Below, piece after piece: positions 34,515 through 43,299 of a stretch of DNA of 61,273 nucleotides. The position numbers and the translations under genes are program-made. The stretch is from a virus: IMG/VR virus record IMGVR_UViG_3300032288_001098, positions 1 through 61,273 of that record; one strand, 5' to 3'. The first letter of the stretch is position 1. Each line of letters opens with the position of its first letter. The notes under the pieces were generated by a model, which saw only the letters and a list, made by a program, of their open reading frames with translations, had not been told where the DNA came from and did no database searches.

Positions 34515-35426
34515 TCAGGTCGAACCAGACGAACCCCACATGCCGAGGGGGTCAGACCAGCCAAAGCTGTAACGCTCACGGGCCTTGTAACGGACGTTGC
34601 CGGTATCGAAATCGCCGTCCATGCTGTTTTGCAGCGGAGTACGAACGAAGTGCTTCATACCATTGGGAACGTCTGTGGTCAGGAACCAAGCGTTGCTGTC
34701 GGTCAAGAAGTGGTTAACGGTGTAACCCTCGGGGATTGCGCCCATCTGCTTGATAGCGTTGATGTCGTTATCAGCAGTAGCCACACGCAGCTCGGTGTCA
34801 AGCAGACGCTTGGCAACGAACATGAGGCTCGGGGGAACAATCAGCTTCTTGGGCTTGGCAGCGATCAGCAGACCACGTTCGTCAGTCCAAGCGGCGATCT
34901 GAATAACGGCGGCTTCAAGAGAAGTCTCGTTCAAATCGACTTGGGTGCCGGGGGTGTTGCTGTTGACGCCACCAGAGACCAGCGGGTGGTTTGCGTTGAA
35001 CAGGGAAACGCCATCACCACCGGGGTAGGTGCTGGAGAAACCGTTGTTCAAAACCGCAGCGGCCTTAACCTGCTTGGTGTAAGCCATAGCCCGGGCCAGA
35101 GCCTTGGTGTAGCGGGCAGACAGACTGTCGTACAGGTTGTCTTCCACAGCTTCTTCAGTGATGCTGAAGCCAAGAGCAATGGTTTCGTGCGTATAGCGAG
35201 TGGACCATGCTTCCTGCGCATTGTCATATGCAATGGCAGCGCCTTCGTTCTTCACCGGAGCGGCGGAGAAGCCAGACAGCTTGGTTTCCTCTTCAAAAGA
35301 ACGCTCGGAAGTCTCGGTTTCGTAGATTTCCTTGTGCTCTTCACCATAGCGCGAATACTCCATACCGAACAGGGCGTTCAGGCCGGGGAGCAGTTCTTTC
35401 AGCAGTTGTGCGCGACTAATTGCCAT
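34515..35426 (-). CDS. major capsid protein
   Basis: A 303-residue protein with the HK97-fold pattern of Mu gpT/major head proteins: LLKELLPGLNALFGMEY, EIYETETSERSFEEETKLSGF, GFSITEEAVEDNLYDSLSARY, LFNANHPLVSGG and KKLIVPPSLMFVAKRLL. Located between decoration proteins and next to scaffold. A strong terminator follows. It forms the icosahedral shell. Confidence 0.85.
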   Translation of the reverse strand: MAISRAQLLKELLPGLNALFGMEYSRYGEEHKEIYETETSERSFEEETKLSGFSAAPVKNEGAAIAYDNAQEAWSTRYTHETIALGFSITEEAVEDNLYDSLSARYTKALARAMAYTKQVKAAAVLNNGFSSTYPGGDGVSLFNANHPLVSGGVNSNTPGTQVDLNETSLEAAVIQIAAWTDERGLLIAAKPKKLIVPPSLMFVAKRLLDTELRVATADNDINAIKQMGAIPEGYTVNHFLTDSNAWFLTTDVPNGMKHFVRTPLQNSMDGDFDTGNVRYKARERYSFGWSDPLGMWGSSGST

Positions 35427-35439
35427 GATCTACTCCTTA

Positions 35440-36132
35440 TCAGACGCCAACAGGGTTGAGGTATTGGTGCCCGCCGGTAACGGTGCTGACGGTTGCGAAG
35501 ACGCCAGTAGACGGCTCGGTGGTGGTCGAAACCACGTAAGGAGCATTCCACTTGCAAATTACTTCCACAAAATCGCCAGAAGAGTTAGCGGTATCAGGAA
35601 CCACATCAATGATGCGGATCGGCAGGGTAGCGGTGGTAGTGCCAACCGTGGTGTACAGACCGATACGGCTGTCGCCAGTAGCAGTCACACCTGCGTTTTG
35701 CACCAACTCAGCGTTAGTACCAATCACGCTACGACCCAGATAGGTCGGGGTGAGGCCGTTGCCGCCTTCAGTCTGACCGGCAACCAGAACTGCTTTAAAC
35801 AGCAGATCGGGGTCGTCCTGAATGTACGCCGTGATCACGGTGCCGGTGGGGGCAGCGTAGCCAGTCGGGTAGTACTGGGCAAAGATGACTTGTCCTTGCG
35901 CGTTAACGTAAGAACAGCCTTGGAAGACACCCAGAGGCGTAGCCGTAGCTTGGCCGGTATCTTTTTCAATGTAGCCCGTCGAAACAAGTTTCACCACATC
36001 TCCGTAGAAGATGTTGCCAGCGAACCCCGCAGGGTCAATCTGGTATTGGCGAGTTTGTCCGGCGAACACCTGACCACCGATCAGATTGATCGGCTTCAAG
36101 CCGTAAGGCTTGTCAATGGTGGGGTAAGCCAT
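35440..36132 (-). CDS. capsid-associated structural protein, 230 aa
   Basis: A beta-rich protein beginning AYPTIDKPYGLKPINLIGGQVFAGQTRQYQID and containing FYGDVVKLVSTGYIEK, a pattern common in head proteins placed just upstream of the capsid gene. Probably a head fibre or decoration. A CTTTAAAC variant is present at 35793. Confidence 0.7.
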   Translation of the reverse strand: MAYPTIDKPYGLKPINLIGGQVFAGQTRQYQIDPAGFAGNIFYGDVVKLVSTGYIEKDTGQATATPLGVFQGCSYVNAQGQVIFAQYYPTGYAAPTGTVITAYIQDDPDLLFKAVLVAGQTEGGNGLTPTYLGRSVIGTNAELVQNAGVTATGDSRIGLYTTVGTTTATLPIRIIDVVPDTANSSGDFVEVICKWNAPYVVSTTTEPSTGVFATVSTVTGGHQYLNPVGV

Positions 36133-36146
36133 TTGAGACTCCTAAT

Positions 36147-36611
36147 TTATGAACCAGAACCGAAAGTTACCTTGGTCTTCTTCTCAGAGAAAAGAGGCAT
36201 CCGAGGATCACTCTCACGAAGGAAATTGTTGTCTACAGAATCCATTTGAGCCTTGTTTTGCTTATCGTAGTATTCCATACGTTGGGCCAAGAACTCGTCC
36301 GGGATACGGCAGAGCAACAGACCGCCCACTTCGATGTTTCCCTTGAAACGACCTTCAGTGGATGCGTGCATCATCATCTCGGGATACTCCTCTGCTTTGC
36401 AGGGCTCATATCCCTCGCGTAGCTTGGAGGATACGTTAGACGGATCGGCAACTCCCATCGAGGCGGTACGAATCCACCGATGTTTCCACCCCGGACGTTC
36501 ATCCGGCGAAGGTAGAGCCTCGGGCGGACGCCATGCCTCCGCACGTTTAAACACTACTTCGCGGGCATCAGCCTCACGGGTGCGACGATTCTGTTGAACC
36601 TGTTCCATCAT
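36147..36611 (-). CDS. conserved head-region protein, 154 aa
   Basis: Contains PDERPGWKHRWIRTASMGVADPSNVSSKLREGYEPC, a well-known conserved phage block, then LLLCRIPDEFLAQRMEYYDKQ. It precedes the scaffold gene and overlaps its stop by ATGA. The conserved order portal-GroES-like-scaffold-this-capsid suggests a role in head assembly. GTTTAAAC at 36545 encodes Phe-Lys. Confidence 0.65.
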   Translation of the reverse strand: MMEQVQQNRRTREADAREVVFKRAEAWRPPEALPSPDERPGWKHRWIRTASMGVADPSNVSSKLREGYEPCKAEEYPEMMMHASTEGRFKGNIEVGGLLLCRIPDEFLAQRMEYYDKQNKAQMDSVDNNFLRESDPRMPLFSEKKTKVTFGSGS

Positions 36612-37582
36612 TCATTCCTTCCAAGTAAAGCAACCTGTTTAGCGTACTGCTCTGGGGTGATCCCAAGTCTCCTCGCAAGGTTGACCTGAGAAGCCTTCAG
36701 CTTGACGCGAGTCGGCGGGGTGCTGCGTGTAGCCGGGGCCACAACAGCTGATTTTGAAGCACGGCGTTGAGGCGTTTCCTCTTCGACCGGTTCTGACTCA
36801 TATGCAGGAGAGTCGTCATCCTCACGGCTCCCGAAGTACTCGGGGAATCTTTTGCGCATGATACTGTCAACCTTCTTGAAGTATTCTTCAGTACCAATGT
36901 AGTCAGGACCATATTCCCTTTGGAGCTTTCTGTCAAGCCCCATCGCAGACATAGTCATTTCGTCGTCTTTACCAAACCAGTCGCTGTTGCGGTCTACCCA
37001 TTTCTGGGTCCGGGCGTCAAGCTGCGGCTTTTGTGGCTGAGTTGGCGGCGGTCGGAATTCTTCTTGCTGAGGAACCGAAACTGGCTGCATCTCATATGTA
37101 CGCTGCATATTGAGGGTTGCCCGGGCAAGTTCCTCCTGAGCTGCTGCCATGCCATCTGCATCGCCGCTTTCAAAGGCTTCTTTAACCTTTCGTTTTGCTT
37201 TTTCAAGCTCTGAGCCTGCCACACCCTTGACAGTCTCTATATACGCATTACTGCCGTGGGCAAGCTGTTGCTGGAGCCGCTTATTCTCCTCAAACACCTT
37301 GCGGGCAAAATCTTCAGCCGCCAGACGCTCACGCTCTGCCTGTTCTTTAGCTCTGCGTTCGTCGTGATAGCCACGGGTGAACTTCTTGATCCGCGCCTGA
37401 ACTTTCTCGTCATAGGTGGCGAGTTCTTCGTCGGTCGGGTCTTCCGGGGGAGGGGCTGATTTACGGCCCCTGTCTTCAGGCGGGGTATCGTCTTCGATCT
37501 CCAACTGAATCTCTTGTTCCTCTTTGGCTTTCGCCTTGGCTTCCTTTTCGTCAGGAAACTCGTAATCGTCGTCAAACTTCAT
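36608..37582 (-). CDS. scaffold protein
   Basis: A 324-residue highly charged coiled-coil protein (EKEAKAKAKEEQEIQLEIEDD ... HDERRAKEQAERERLAAED) with a basic C-terminus. This is typical of podovirus scaffolds, which guide capsid assembly and then leave. ATG 37582 is preceded by GAGGAG and a GTTTAAAC that fills the spacer to the start codon. Confidence 0.75.
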   Translation of the reverse strand: MKFDDDYEFPDEKEAKAKAKEEQEIQLEIEDDTPPEDRGRKSAPPPEDPTDEELATYDEKVQARIKKFTRGYHDERRAKEQAERERLAAEDFARKVFEENKRLQQQLAHGSNAYIETVKGVAGSELEKAKRKVKEAFESGDADGMAAAQEELARATLNMQRTYEMQPVSVPQQEEFRPPPTQPQKPQLDARTQKWVDRNSDWFGKDDEMTMSAMGLDRKLQREYGPDYIGTEEYFKKVDSIMRKRFPEYFGSREDDDSPAYESEPVEEETPQRRASKSAVVAPATRSTPPTRVKLKASQVNLARRLGITPEQYAKQVALLGRNE

Positions 37583-37593
37583 GTTTAAACTCC

Positions 37594-38010
37594 TCAAGCA
37601 GCGCGGGTAATACCGCGCGGATCTTCAACAACAGCCTCGACCGAATCATCATTGATGATCCTGAACTCTCGACCGTGAATCTTCAGGCGGGTGCCTGAAT
37701 TGGGGCGCACGATGATGAAATCACCTTCTGCGCATGACGGGCCACTCGGGAATCGGGTGGTGTCTTTGTAGCAATCCGGGCCAAGTTTGACCACAAAAAG
37801 CACTGGGGTCAGCACCTCTTCGTAGTACATGGTCTTGTCCGCTTTGACCAGTCCAACCTCACTGTCGGCATATTCCTCCATTGCCTCGGGGACAACGCAA
37901 AGAAGATGGAAGGTTTTAGGGTCAGGCAGTTGCTTTGCCTTTTGCTCGGCGGTCCTGTTCATGATCGAGGAAAGATCAACGGCCAGCGCCGGATTTATGA
38001 CTTCAGTCAT
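37594..38010 (-). CDS. GroES-like co-chaperonin domain protein
   Basis: A 138-residue protein with the late GroES pattern: CAEGDFIIVRPNSGTRLKIHGREFRIINDDSVEAVVED. GroES proteins have xKYxGxEvxxdGxexxIlxexdIlavi in the same position. The N-terminal half (LPDPKTFHLLCVVPEAME) differs from host GroES. Such phage proteins, like T4 gp31, help the host GroEL fold the capsid protein. It lies between scaffold and portal. Confidence 0.7.
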   Translation of the reverse strand: MTEVINPALAVDLSSIMNRTAEQKAKQLPDPKTFHLLCVVPEAMEEYADSEVGLVKADKTMYYEEVLTPVLFVVKLGPDCYKDTTRFPSGPSCAEGDFIIVRPNSGTRLKIHGREFRIINDDSVEAVVEDPRGITRAA

Positions 38011-38200
38011 CTGAATGCTCCATTTTTTGCACGAGGTCGTTGATGATGTTCTCTGCAAGGCTCAGACCCCGGATGACCCCGCAGATTTTCTTGTACTCGT
38101 CATACGTGTCAGCTCTGCTTGCGGCCACGTAGGCCACCTGCTCCTGACGCAGTTTGTCGATCTCCTTGACTACTAAAGCGAGAGCTTTGTACTCATTCAT
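38003..38200 (-). CDS. small helical protein, 65 aa
   Basis: Alpha-helical and charged (MNEYKALALVVKEIDKLRQEQVAYVAAS ... LVQKMEHSDD). It overlaps both neighbours: its start overlaps the portal stop by ATGA and its stop overlaps the GroES-like start. Function unknown, likely head assembly by context. Confidence 0.6.
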   Translation of the reverse strand: MNEYKALALVVKEIDKLRQEQVAYVAASRADTYDEYKKICGVIRGLSLAENIINDLVQKMEHSDD

Positions 38201-40668
38201 TTACTTCCTTTCCTTGCAGCCTTTTGGGCGTCGAGTTGCATTGCCACTTGCGCCTTGTGCTTGGCGATTTCCACGCCGAGCTTGGCTCCTTCTGCCTGCT
38301 GGGACTTGGCAAGTTTGTCCCGAGCGGCGGCGGCATTTGCCGCAACCTGCATGGCCGCGATTTCTTTTTGCGCGGCGATTCGTGCCATCTCGATTTCGAT
38401 CTGGTCTGACTTGGCAGCGGCCTCCATAGCCTGCTTCTGGGCCTTGAGCTCCAAGTCCTTTTGTTTGAGCTGGAGCTCCTGCATCTGCATTTGGACCACG
38501 GGGTCCTGCATCTGCTGCATTGCCGCCGCCTGTTGGGCTTGGGCTTGGTTGCCGCTGACAATCTGCTGAGTCGCCTGCGCGGCCATCATGGCAATCTGGT
38601 TGGCCATCTCTGGCGGCAGGTTCTTCTGCTGCTCTTCGGACGGCAGCGGGGCACCCATGAGTTGCTCAACTTGCAGGCGGAACTTGAATCCAACGTGTTC
38701 GTTGATATGAGCCATGACGGCCCCAACAATCTGCTGGGCCATCGGGTTTTGCTGCAACAGCTGCTGCATGGCCGGGTCCTGCATAAACATCATGTGGACC
38801 GCAATATGGGCGTCATGGTTTTGCTCCACAAACGCCTTATTCTTCTTTCCATTCAAGAAGTTCTGGTTCTCCTGCACCGGATCAACCGGGGTTGCATCAT
38901 CCTCAATCGGCACCAGCTTGGCAGCGTTCTTGATGCCCAGCACCTCAATCATCTGCCGGTGCAGCAGGGGCAGGTCATACAACTGCGGGGCAGATTGGGC
39001 AAGTTGGAGAACTGCCTGATACTGCACGATCTTCTGCGCCATTGTGGCGGCGTTCGGGTCGGACACGGGGATGACATCCACCATGTCGTAGTCCATCCTG
39101 CGTGCCCTGCGGCTACCCTCGTAAGGCTGGTACTCGTACTCCTCGGGGCAGAAGTCGGCAATGATGGCCTTGAGCAGTTTAAACTCCTGCTTCATGGCGA
39201 AATGCAGGCGCGACTGAACGGCTGTCATCACCTTCAGGGTGCGCTCAAGAATGGCCAGCGTTGTACCCACCGGGGCCTGACTGGACATGTCAGAGACCTT
39301 CATGTCGCCCGACGAAGCAAAGGCGCGGCCCTCCTGAACAATCTGGTTAAACAGGGCGTAGAGAACTTGGCTGGGCTCTTTGTACGGCAGCGGCAGGATG
39401 TTGTCGCGTATCGAACCGGACGGAACATCCACATCTCTGAACTCTCCCGGAGCAATCGGGGTGTCATCTCCCTTGATGCGCAGACCCCGGCTTTTTAAAC
39501 CACCGGGCAGGTTTGACAGGGTTCCGGCATCCACCAATTGGCGGATAAGCATGGTTGCGCTCTTGGCGTAGCCACCAATCAGGTGGATCAAGCCGTAACC
39601 ATAGAAGCCAAAGCCCGGGATGTACTGGTAATGCACGAAGTGCTGACGCTTCATGTGAAGTTTGTCACCCTCGTACCAGTTGCGGCGGATCGCCAGAATT
39701 TTGCTGGTCCCCTTCTCAATGGTGACCACATACGGCAGGGCAATGCCCGTTTCTTCTCCTGCCTTGTTTGTATGCTCGTATCCCTTGAGGTCAAGGTTTA
39801 CATGCATTTCAAGGATGCGGAAGCGATCATCCTGAATGGCGGTCATGCCGGTTTCTTCGGCCTTTTGCTTCTCGATGTCATCGAGTTCGTATGTAGGCTC
39901 CCCCAAGTCCACATCCATATAGAAGCCAGCTTCTTGGAGCTTGAGAATCTCGTTGGGGGTCTTGCGCATAACATGCGTCACACGCTCTGCGGTCTCCAGA
40001 TTAGAGGCTCCATAAGGAACCACAATGTCTTCTGCGGGGATGAATACCGCAACCTGCCTGCCTTTGCTGGGGTCGTAGTAGACCTTTTTAAACGCTGAAC
40101 CTGTGATTGGCAGAGCCCACAGGAGTTTTTCATGCTCCGCCCGGTACTCAGTCATAACCTCCGTCAATTGGAAGTTCATGTCCTCCCGAACCCGGGTGGC
40201 AGCTTCTTCGCGCATTTTGTCGATGGCCCCAACAATCTGGGTCTTGACCGGCCCCATCGCGGGGAAGGTTTCCATCATGGACTCCGACTGGAATCGGACA
40301 ACGGACTCGGTGAGCATGGGGTGAAAGACCCCGCAGGCTCCGTTCCACGGCTCTGTGCGCTCTTCATATTTGAGGCCCAGCAGCTTTAAACCATCAACGT
40401 AGGTACGAACCCAATCGCGGCGGTCGCCAATATCTTGAGTGAAATCATCAATCAGCTCGGAACCCAGTGAGTCCAAGTCGCTGGGATTCATGTACTCCGC
40501 CAAGTTGGCATCAAAATCCTCGGCGGTTTCCGGGGCTGGCATCAGATCAATCTCCATGCCGTCAATCCCAATACTCACTGCGTCGGGATTCTCGATCTCA
40601 ATTTCAACCGCCGGGGCGACATCCATAATCCCAACGGGTGCGCCGTACAGAGCTTTATCAATTGCCAT
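38197..40668 (-). CDS. portal protein (P22-type, 823 aa)
   Basis: A very large portal with WNGACGVFHPMLTESVVRFQSESMMETFPAMGP, GSAFKKVYYDPSKGR, HYQYIPGFGFYGYGLIHLIGGYAKSATMLIRQLVDAGTLSN and VGTTLAILERTLKVMTAV, the conserved blocks of P22-like portals. The C-terminal 250 residues are Gln/Ala/Met-rich coiled-coil (MQMQELQLKQKDLELKAQKQ), as in P22, forming the barrel. It is the dodecameric DNA channel through which terminase packs. GTTTAAAC at 39177 encodes Phe-Lys. Confidence 0.9.
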   Translation of the reverse strand: MAIDKALYGAPVGIMDVAPAVEIEIENPDAVSIGIDGMEIDLMPAPETAEDFDANLAEYMNPSDLDSLGSELIDDFTQDIGDRRDWVRTYVDGLKLLGLKYEERTEPWNGACGVFHPMLTESVVRFQSESMMETFPAMGPVKTQIVGAIDKMREEAATRVREDMNFQLTEVMTEYRAEHEKLLWALPITGSAFKKVYYDPSKGRQVAVFIPAEDIVVPYGASNLETAERVTHVMRKTPNEILKLQEAGFYMDVDLGEPTYELDDIEKQKAEETGMTAIQDDRFRILEMHVNLDLKGYEHTNKAGEETGIALPYVVTIEKGTSKILAIRRNWYEGDKLHMKRQHFVHYQYIPGFGFYGYGLIHLIGGYAKSATMLIRQLVDAGTLSNLPGGLKSRGLRIKGDDTPIAPGEFRDVDVPSGSIRDNILPLPYKEPSQVLYALFNQIVQEGRAFASSGDMKVSDMSSQAPVGTTLAILERTLKVMTAVQSRLHFAMKQEFKLLKAIIADFCPEEYEYQPYEGSRRARRMDYDMVDVIPVSDPNAATMAQKIVQYQAVLQLAQSAPQLYDLPLLHRQMIEVLGIKNAAKLVPIEDDATPVDPVQENQNFLNGKKNKAFVEQNHDAHIAVHMMFMQDPAMQQLLQQNPMAQQIVGAVMAHINEHVGFKFRLQVEQLMGAPLPSEEQQKNLPPEMANQIAMMAAQATQQIVSGNQAQAQQAAAMQQMQDPVVQMQMQELQLKQKDLELKAQKQAMEAAAKSDQIEIEMARIAAQKEIAAMQVAANAAAARDKLAKSQQAEGAKLGVEIAKHKAQVAMQLDAQKAARKGSK

Positions 40669-40678
40669 GATGTGTCCT

Positions 40679-41098
40679 TTAAATAAGTTTTACGCGACCG
40701 CCTTTGCGGTACCCCTCGGGCATCTCCGAGGTTGGGAGGAATATGTCTTTGTCTTTGAGCCCCATGTCGCGGGCCGACTCCACAATTTGTAGGTATTTGT
40801 GCGCCCCAATGTCATGGGGTCTACTTGTAAGCAACTCTTTGAGGATGGGCAGGAACTTGGGGTTGTCCTTCCACTTTTTTGTGCCGCCACCTTGCCCAAC
40901 TGCGTCGTTGTAGCCAGAGACAATTGAAAACCCGCTGTCGGGGTTTGGGTCATATGAGCCGTCTTCCAAACCCTTATGGGTAACACGCACGGCTCCGATC
41001 TTGAGCAAGGCATCAAAGTTCAAAGGCCTGTAATCAACCTTCAGGTCTTGGTTGTCACTTGTCAAAGCCTTGTACTTCTCAAAATCTTTTATCGGCAT
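40679..41098 (-). CDS. conserved small phage protein between terminase and portal
   Basis: A 139-residue protein with DYRPLNFDALLKIGAVRVTHKG, KWKDNPKFLPILKELLTSRPHDIGAHKY and ending PEGYRKGGRVKLI. The C-terminal GYRKGGRVKL is typical for a family coded beside terminases in podoviruses. I chose ATG 41098 because GAGG lies just upstream. Function unknown. Confidence 0.6.
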   Translation of the reverse strand: MPIKDFEKYKALTSDNQDLKVDYRPLNFDALLKIGAVRVTHKGLEDGSYDPNPDSGFSIVSGYNDAVGQGGGTKKWKDNPKFLPILKELLTSRPHDIGAHKYLQIVESARDMGLKDKDIFLPTSEMPEGYRKGGRVKLI

Positions 41099-41105
41099 CA
41101 CAACC

Positions 41106-42620
41106 TCAAACTGTGTAAAACCGCTCTCTTGCGCGGCGACCTTTGAAATAAACCGGCTCATCCGGCTCATCGGTATCAATCGGGATGAATCCCCCCTGTC
41201 TGAAACGAAGCAGGGCCTGACTGGTCGAGTCAACAAGGTCATCATGGTCCCCGTTGGGGAAAGAGGCCAGTTCTTCCATCAGTTCATCAGCCCAGCGGGT
41301 CGCAGGACACCACACCACTCCAGAAGCAAACAGGTCAGAAATTGCGTTTACACGCGCAATCTTATCGCTTCCTTTGCTCGGTGTATATTCCGAAAGAGGG
41401 ATGCCCATCTGCCGCAACTCATAGATCAAAGGAGCGCCAGCGGCCTTCTTTTCCACAATCAGGGTGTCCGGGTTCCACTCCTTGAACATCTCAAACGCCT
41501 TTGATTTGAGTTCAGGGAACTCCAAACGGGCCTTGAAGCTGTCCAAAACGATGATGTTGGACTTGTAATTGCCCTTCTCATCAGGATGTTTAAACACCCC
41601 CCACGTTGTACAGGCGGAGTAGTCTGCGCGGTTGGATTTCTCAAAGGCGGTGTCCCAGCTTTGGATGATGTACTCACAAGAGGGGGGTGACTCATGGTCC
41701 CAAATGCGCCATTGGTCCCTCTTGATGATGGCCCCTTCCTCGGAGGTTGGGTTTTGCTGGTACTGGGCCTCCCACTTGGCCACTGGAAGTTCAGCTTTGA
41801 GGGCTTCCAGCTCCTCTTTCTTCCAAAATCCGGGCCAGAGGGGGTTGCCGGAGGGCAAAATGGCGGGAAATTCAATCACTTCCCACTCATCTGTGCCCCC
41901 TTTTTGACTGTTTTTGAGTATTTGGCCGGTCAGATCACGCTTTGCCCAGCGGGTCATCACAATGATGATCGCTCCCCCGGGCTGTAAACGCTGGCGCGGG
42001 CCGGATGTGTACCACTCATACACATTGTCATACACCGCAGGATTGCCCTGCTTGGCCTCTTGCTCCGAATGGGGGTCATCGATGATCAAAACATCGGCAC
42101 CCTTACCCGTAACGGCACCCCCAACACCGATAGCGAAGTAGTCGCCGCCCTTGTCGGTATTCCATCTGCCCGCCGCCTTTGAATCTGTGGACAACTTGGT
42201 CTCAAAAACCCGCCCGTAGGCTTCTGACTGCACCAGATTCCTCACCTTACGACCAAATCCAACAGCCAATTCTGCGGTGTGAGCGGTCTGAATGATCTTC
42301 TTTTCCGGGTACAAACCCAAAAACCAAGCCGGGAGGAGGTAGGAAGCAAACTCGGACTTGGTATGCCGGGGCGGCATATTGATGATCAACCGCTTCAACT
42401 CCCCACGGGCAACCCTCTCAAAGGCGTCAGCCATGATCTGGTGATGTTTACCCGAGATAAACCCCGGCCACATGTGAGAGACAAAGTAAATAAACGAACT
42501 TTTGCACCTCTCTACCCGGTCCATCTCCAAGAGCATCATGATCTTGGCCCGCTTGTCCTCATCCACCAGCGGGATCAGAGCCTTGTAGTTCTCTATCTCA
42601 TCACGGGTCAGTAACGTCAC
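41106..42620 (-). CDS. terL: terminase large subunit
   Basis: A 504-residue packaging motor. The ATPase Walker A is MPPRHTKSE (82-90), Walker B VLIIDDPHSE (177-186), coupling motif MTRWAKRDL at about 222. The nuclease half has SWDTAFEKSNRADYSA (321-), LIVEKKAAGAPL and DHDDLVDSTSQAL, giving the acidic triad that cuts concatemers. GTG 42620 overlaps the upstream stop as GTGA. GTTTAAAC at 41588 encodes Phe-Lys. Confidence 0.92.
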   Translation of the reverse strand: MTLLTRDEIENYKALIPLVDEDKRAKIMMLLEMDRVERCKSSFIYFVSHMWPGFISGKHHQIMADAFERVARGELKRLIINMPPRHTKSEFASYLLPAWFLGLYPEKKIIQTAHTAELAVGFGRKVRNLVQSEAYGRVFETKLSTDSKAAGRWNTDKGGDYFAIGVGGAVTGKGADVLIIDDPHSEQEAKQGNPAVYDNVYEWYTSGPRQRLQPGGAIIIVMTRWAKRDLTGQILKNSQKGGTDEWEVIEFPAILPSGNPLWPGFWKKEELEALKAELPVAKWEAQYQQNPTSEEGAIIKRDQWRIWDHESPPSCEYIIQSWDTAFEKSNRADYSACTTWGVFKHPDEKGNYKSNIIVLDSFKARLEFPELKSKAFEMFKEWNPDTLIVEKKAAGAPLIYELRQMGIPLSEYTPSKGSDKIARVNAISDLFASGVVWCPATRWADELMEELASFPNGDHDDLVDSTSQALLRFRQGGFIPIDTDEPDEPVYFKGRRARERFYTV

Positions 42621-42847
42621 AAAGCAGCCACTTCCCTTACAGACCTGTCCACAACCTTGATCCCATTCCACCGAGTAGTTTTGACCGCCAAGTGGCCATC
42701 CTCCTCCAGCTTATGGACAATCCTGTGAATATTCGCCTTGGACTTCATCCCCAATCCCTTGGCAATCACCAAATACGACGGCGATACACCATGAATACGG
42801 ATGTACGCCTTGATGAAGTCATACACCAGCTTGTGCTTTTCTTGCAT
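42617..42847 (-). CDS. LexA-type helix-turn-helix protein, 76 aa
   Basis: A small protein resembling the N-terminal DNA-binding domain of LexA: QEKHKLVYDFIKAYIRIHGVSPSYLVIAKGLGMKSKANIHRIVHKLEEDGHL. No C-terminal protease part is present. ATG 42847 is favoured by GAGG seven bases upstream. It overlaps terL by GTGA, so it may be a terminase-linked or regulatory DNA-binding protein. Confidence 0.65.
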   Translation of the reverse strand: MQEKHKLVYDFIKAYIRIHGVSPSYLVIAKGLGMKSKANIHRIVHKLEEDGHLAVKTTRWNGIKVVDRSVREVAAL

Positions 42848-43013
42848 GCTCATCCCTCATGTGAGTAATTGCAAACATCACAGCCTCAACATGCGCAACA
42901 CAATCCTGCGCCCTCTCTAAAGCCTCTTCATAGCTGCGTCCAAGCATGCACCGATGGACATCCTTCAAAGCCTTCTCGGCCATCATGCACGGGTATGCGT
43001 AGTCAATCAACAT
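42819..43013 (-). CDS. small protein between terminase genes, 64 aa
   Basis: Helical protein with several Met and Cys (MLIDYAYPCMMAEKALKDVHRCMLG). A near-perfect AGGAGGTG ribosome site precedes ATG 43013, suggesting high translation. Function unknown. Confidence 0.55.
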   Translation of the reverse strand: MLIDYAYPCMMAEKALKDVHRCMLGRSYEEALERAQDCVAHVEAVMFAITHMRDEHARKAQAGV

Positions 43014-43299
43014 GATCCACCTCCTAGCGAACGAAGTTTAAACGTGAAAGCGAACATTCGCAAGAGGGTCTCCAAAAAATATACACCCCCCGGGGTAGGC
43101 GATTTGGAAGCGATGGGGGTGCTTTATGGGGAAGGGGTAATCGTTTGTGTGGATTACAGCGTAAGCGTGGGCGGGGGGCCCCTTCGGCAAAATGGGGGGG
43201 TGGGGGGTCGCTCTGCCGCTCCTGCCGCCACGCTGATGCCACCTGCCCCCCTGCCGATAGCAGGCATCCCCTGATGACCGTTCCCCTCTGCGGATAGAG
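43014..43299. other. gap between the terminase small subunit and the next gene, G-rich tracts
   Basis: A 286-base non-coding stretch. It contains GTTTAAAC at 43036 close to the AGGAGGTG site of the downstream gene, and a plus-strand run of four G-tracts at 43169-43207 (GGG-C-GGGGGG, then GGGGGGG-T-GGGGGG) that could form a G-quadruplex. Being next to the terminase genes it may include the packaging (pac) signal. The open frames through it lack ribosome sites. Confidence 0.5.

Noticed and set aside
43024-43242. Minus-strand frame of 72 residues between terS and the next gene
   Set aside because: GTG start without a clear ribosome site, proline/arginine-rich low-quality sequence and G-tract DNA; more likely non-coding.
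42954-43274. Plus-strand frame of 106 residues across the terminase spacer
   Set aside because: Runs opposite to the operon, overlaps a well-supported gene and has no ribosome site.
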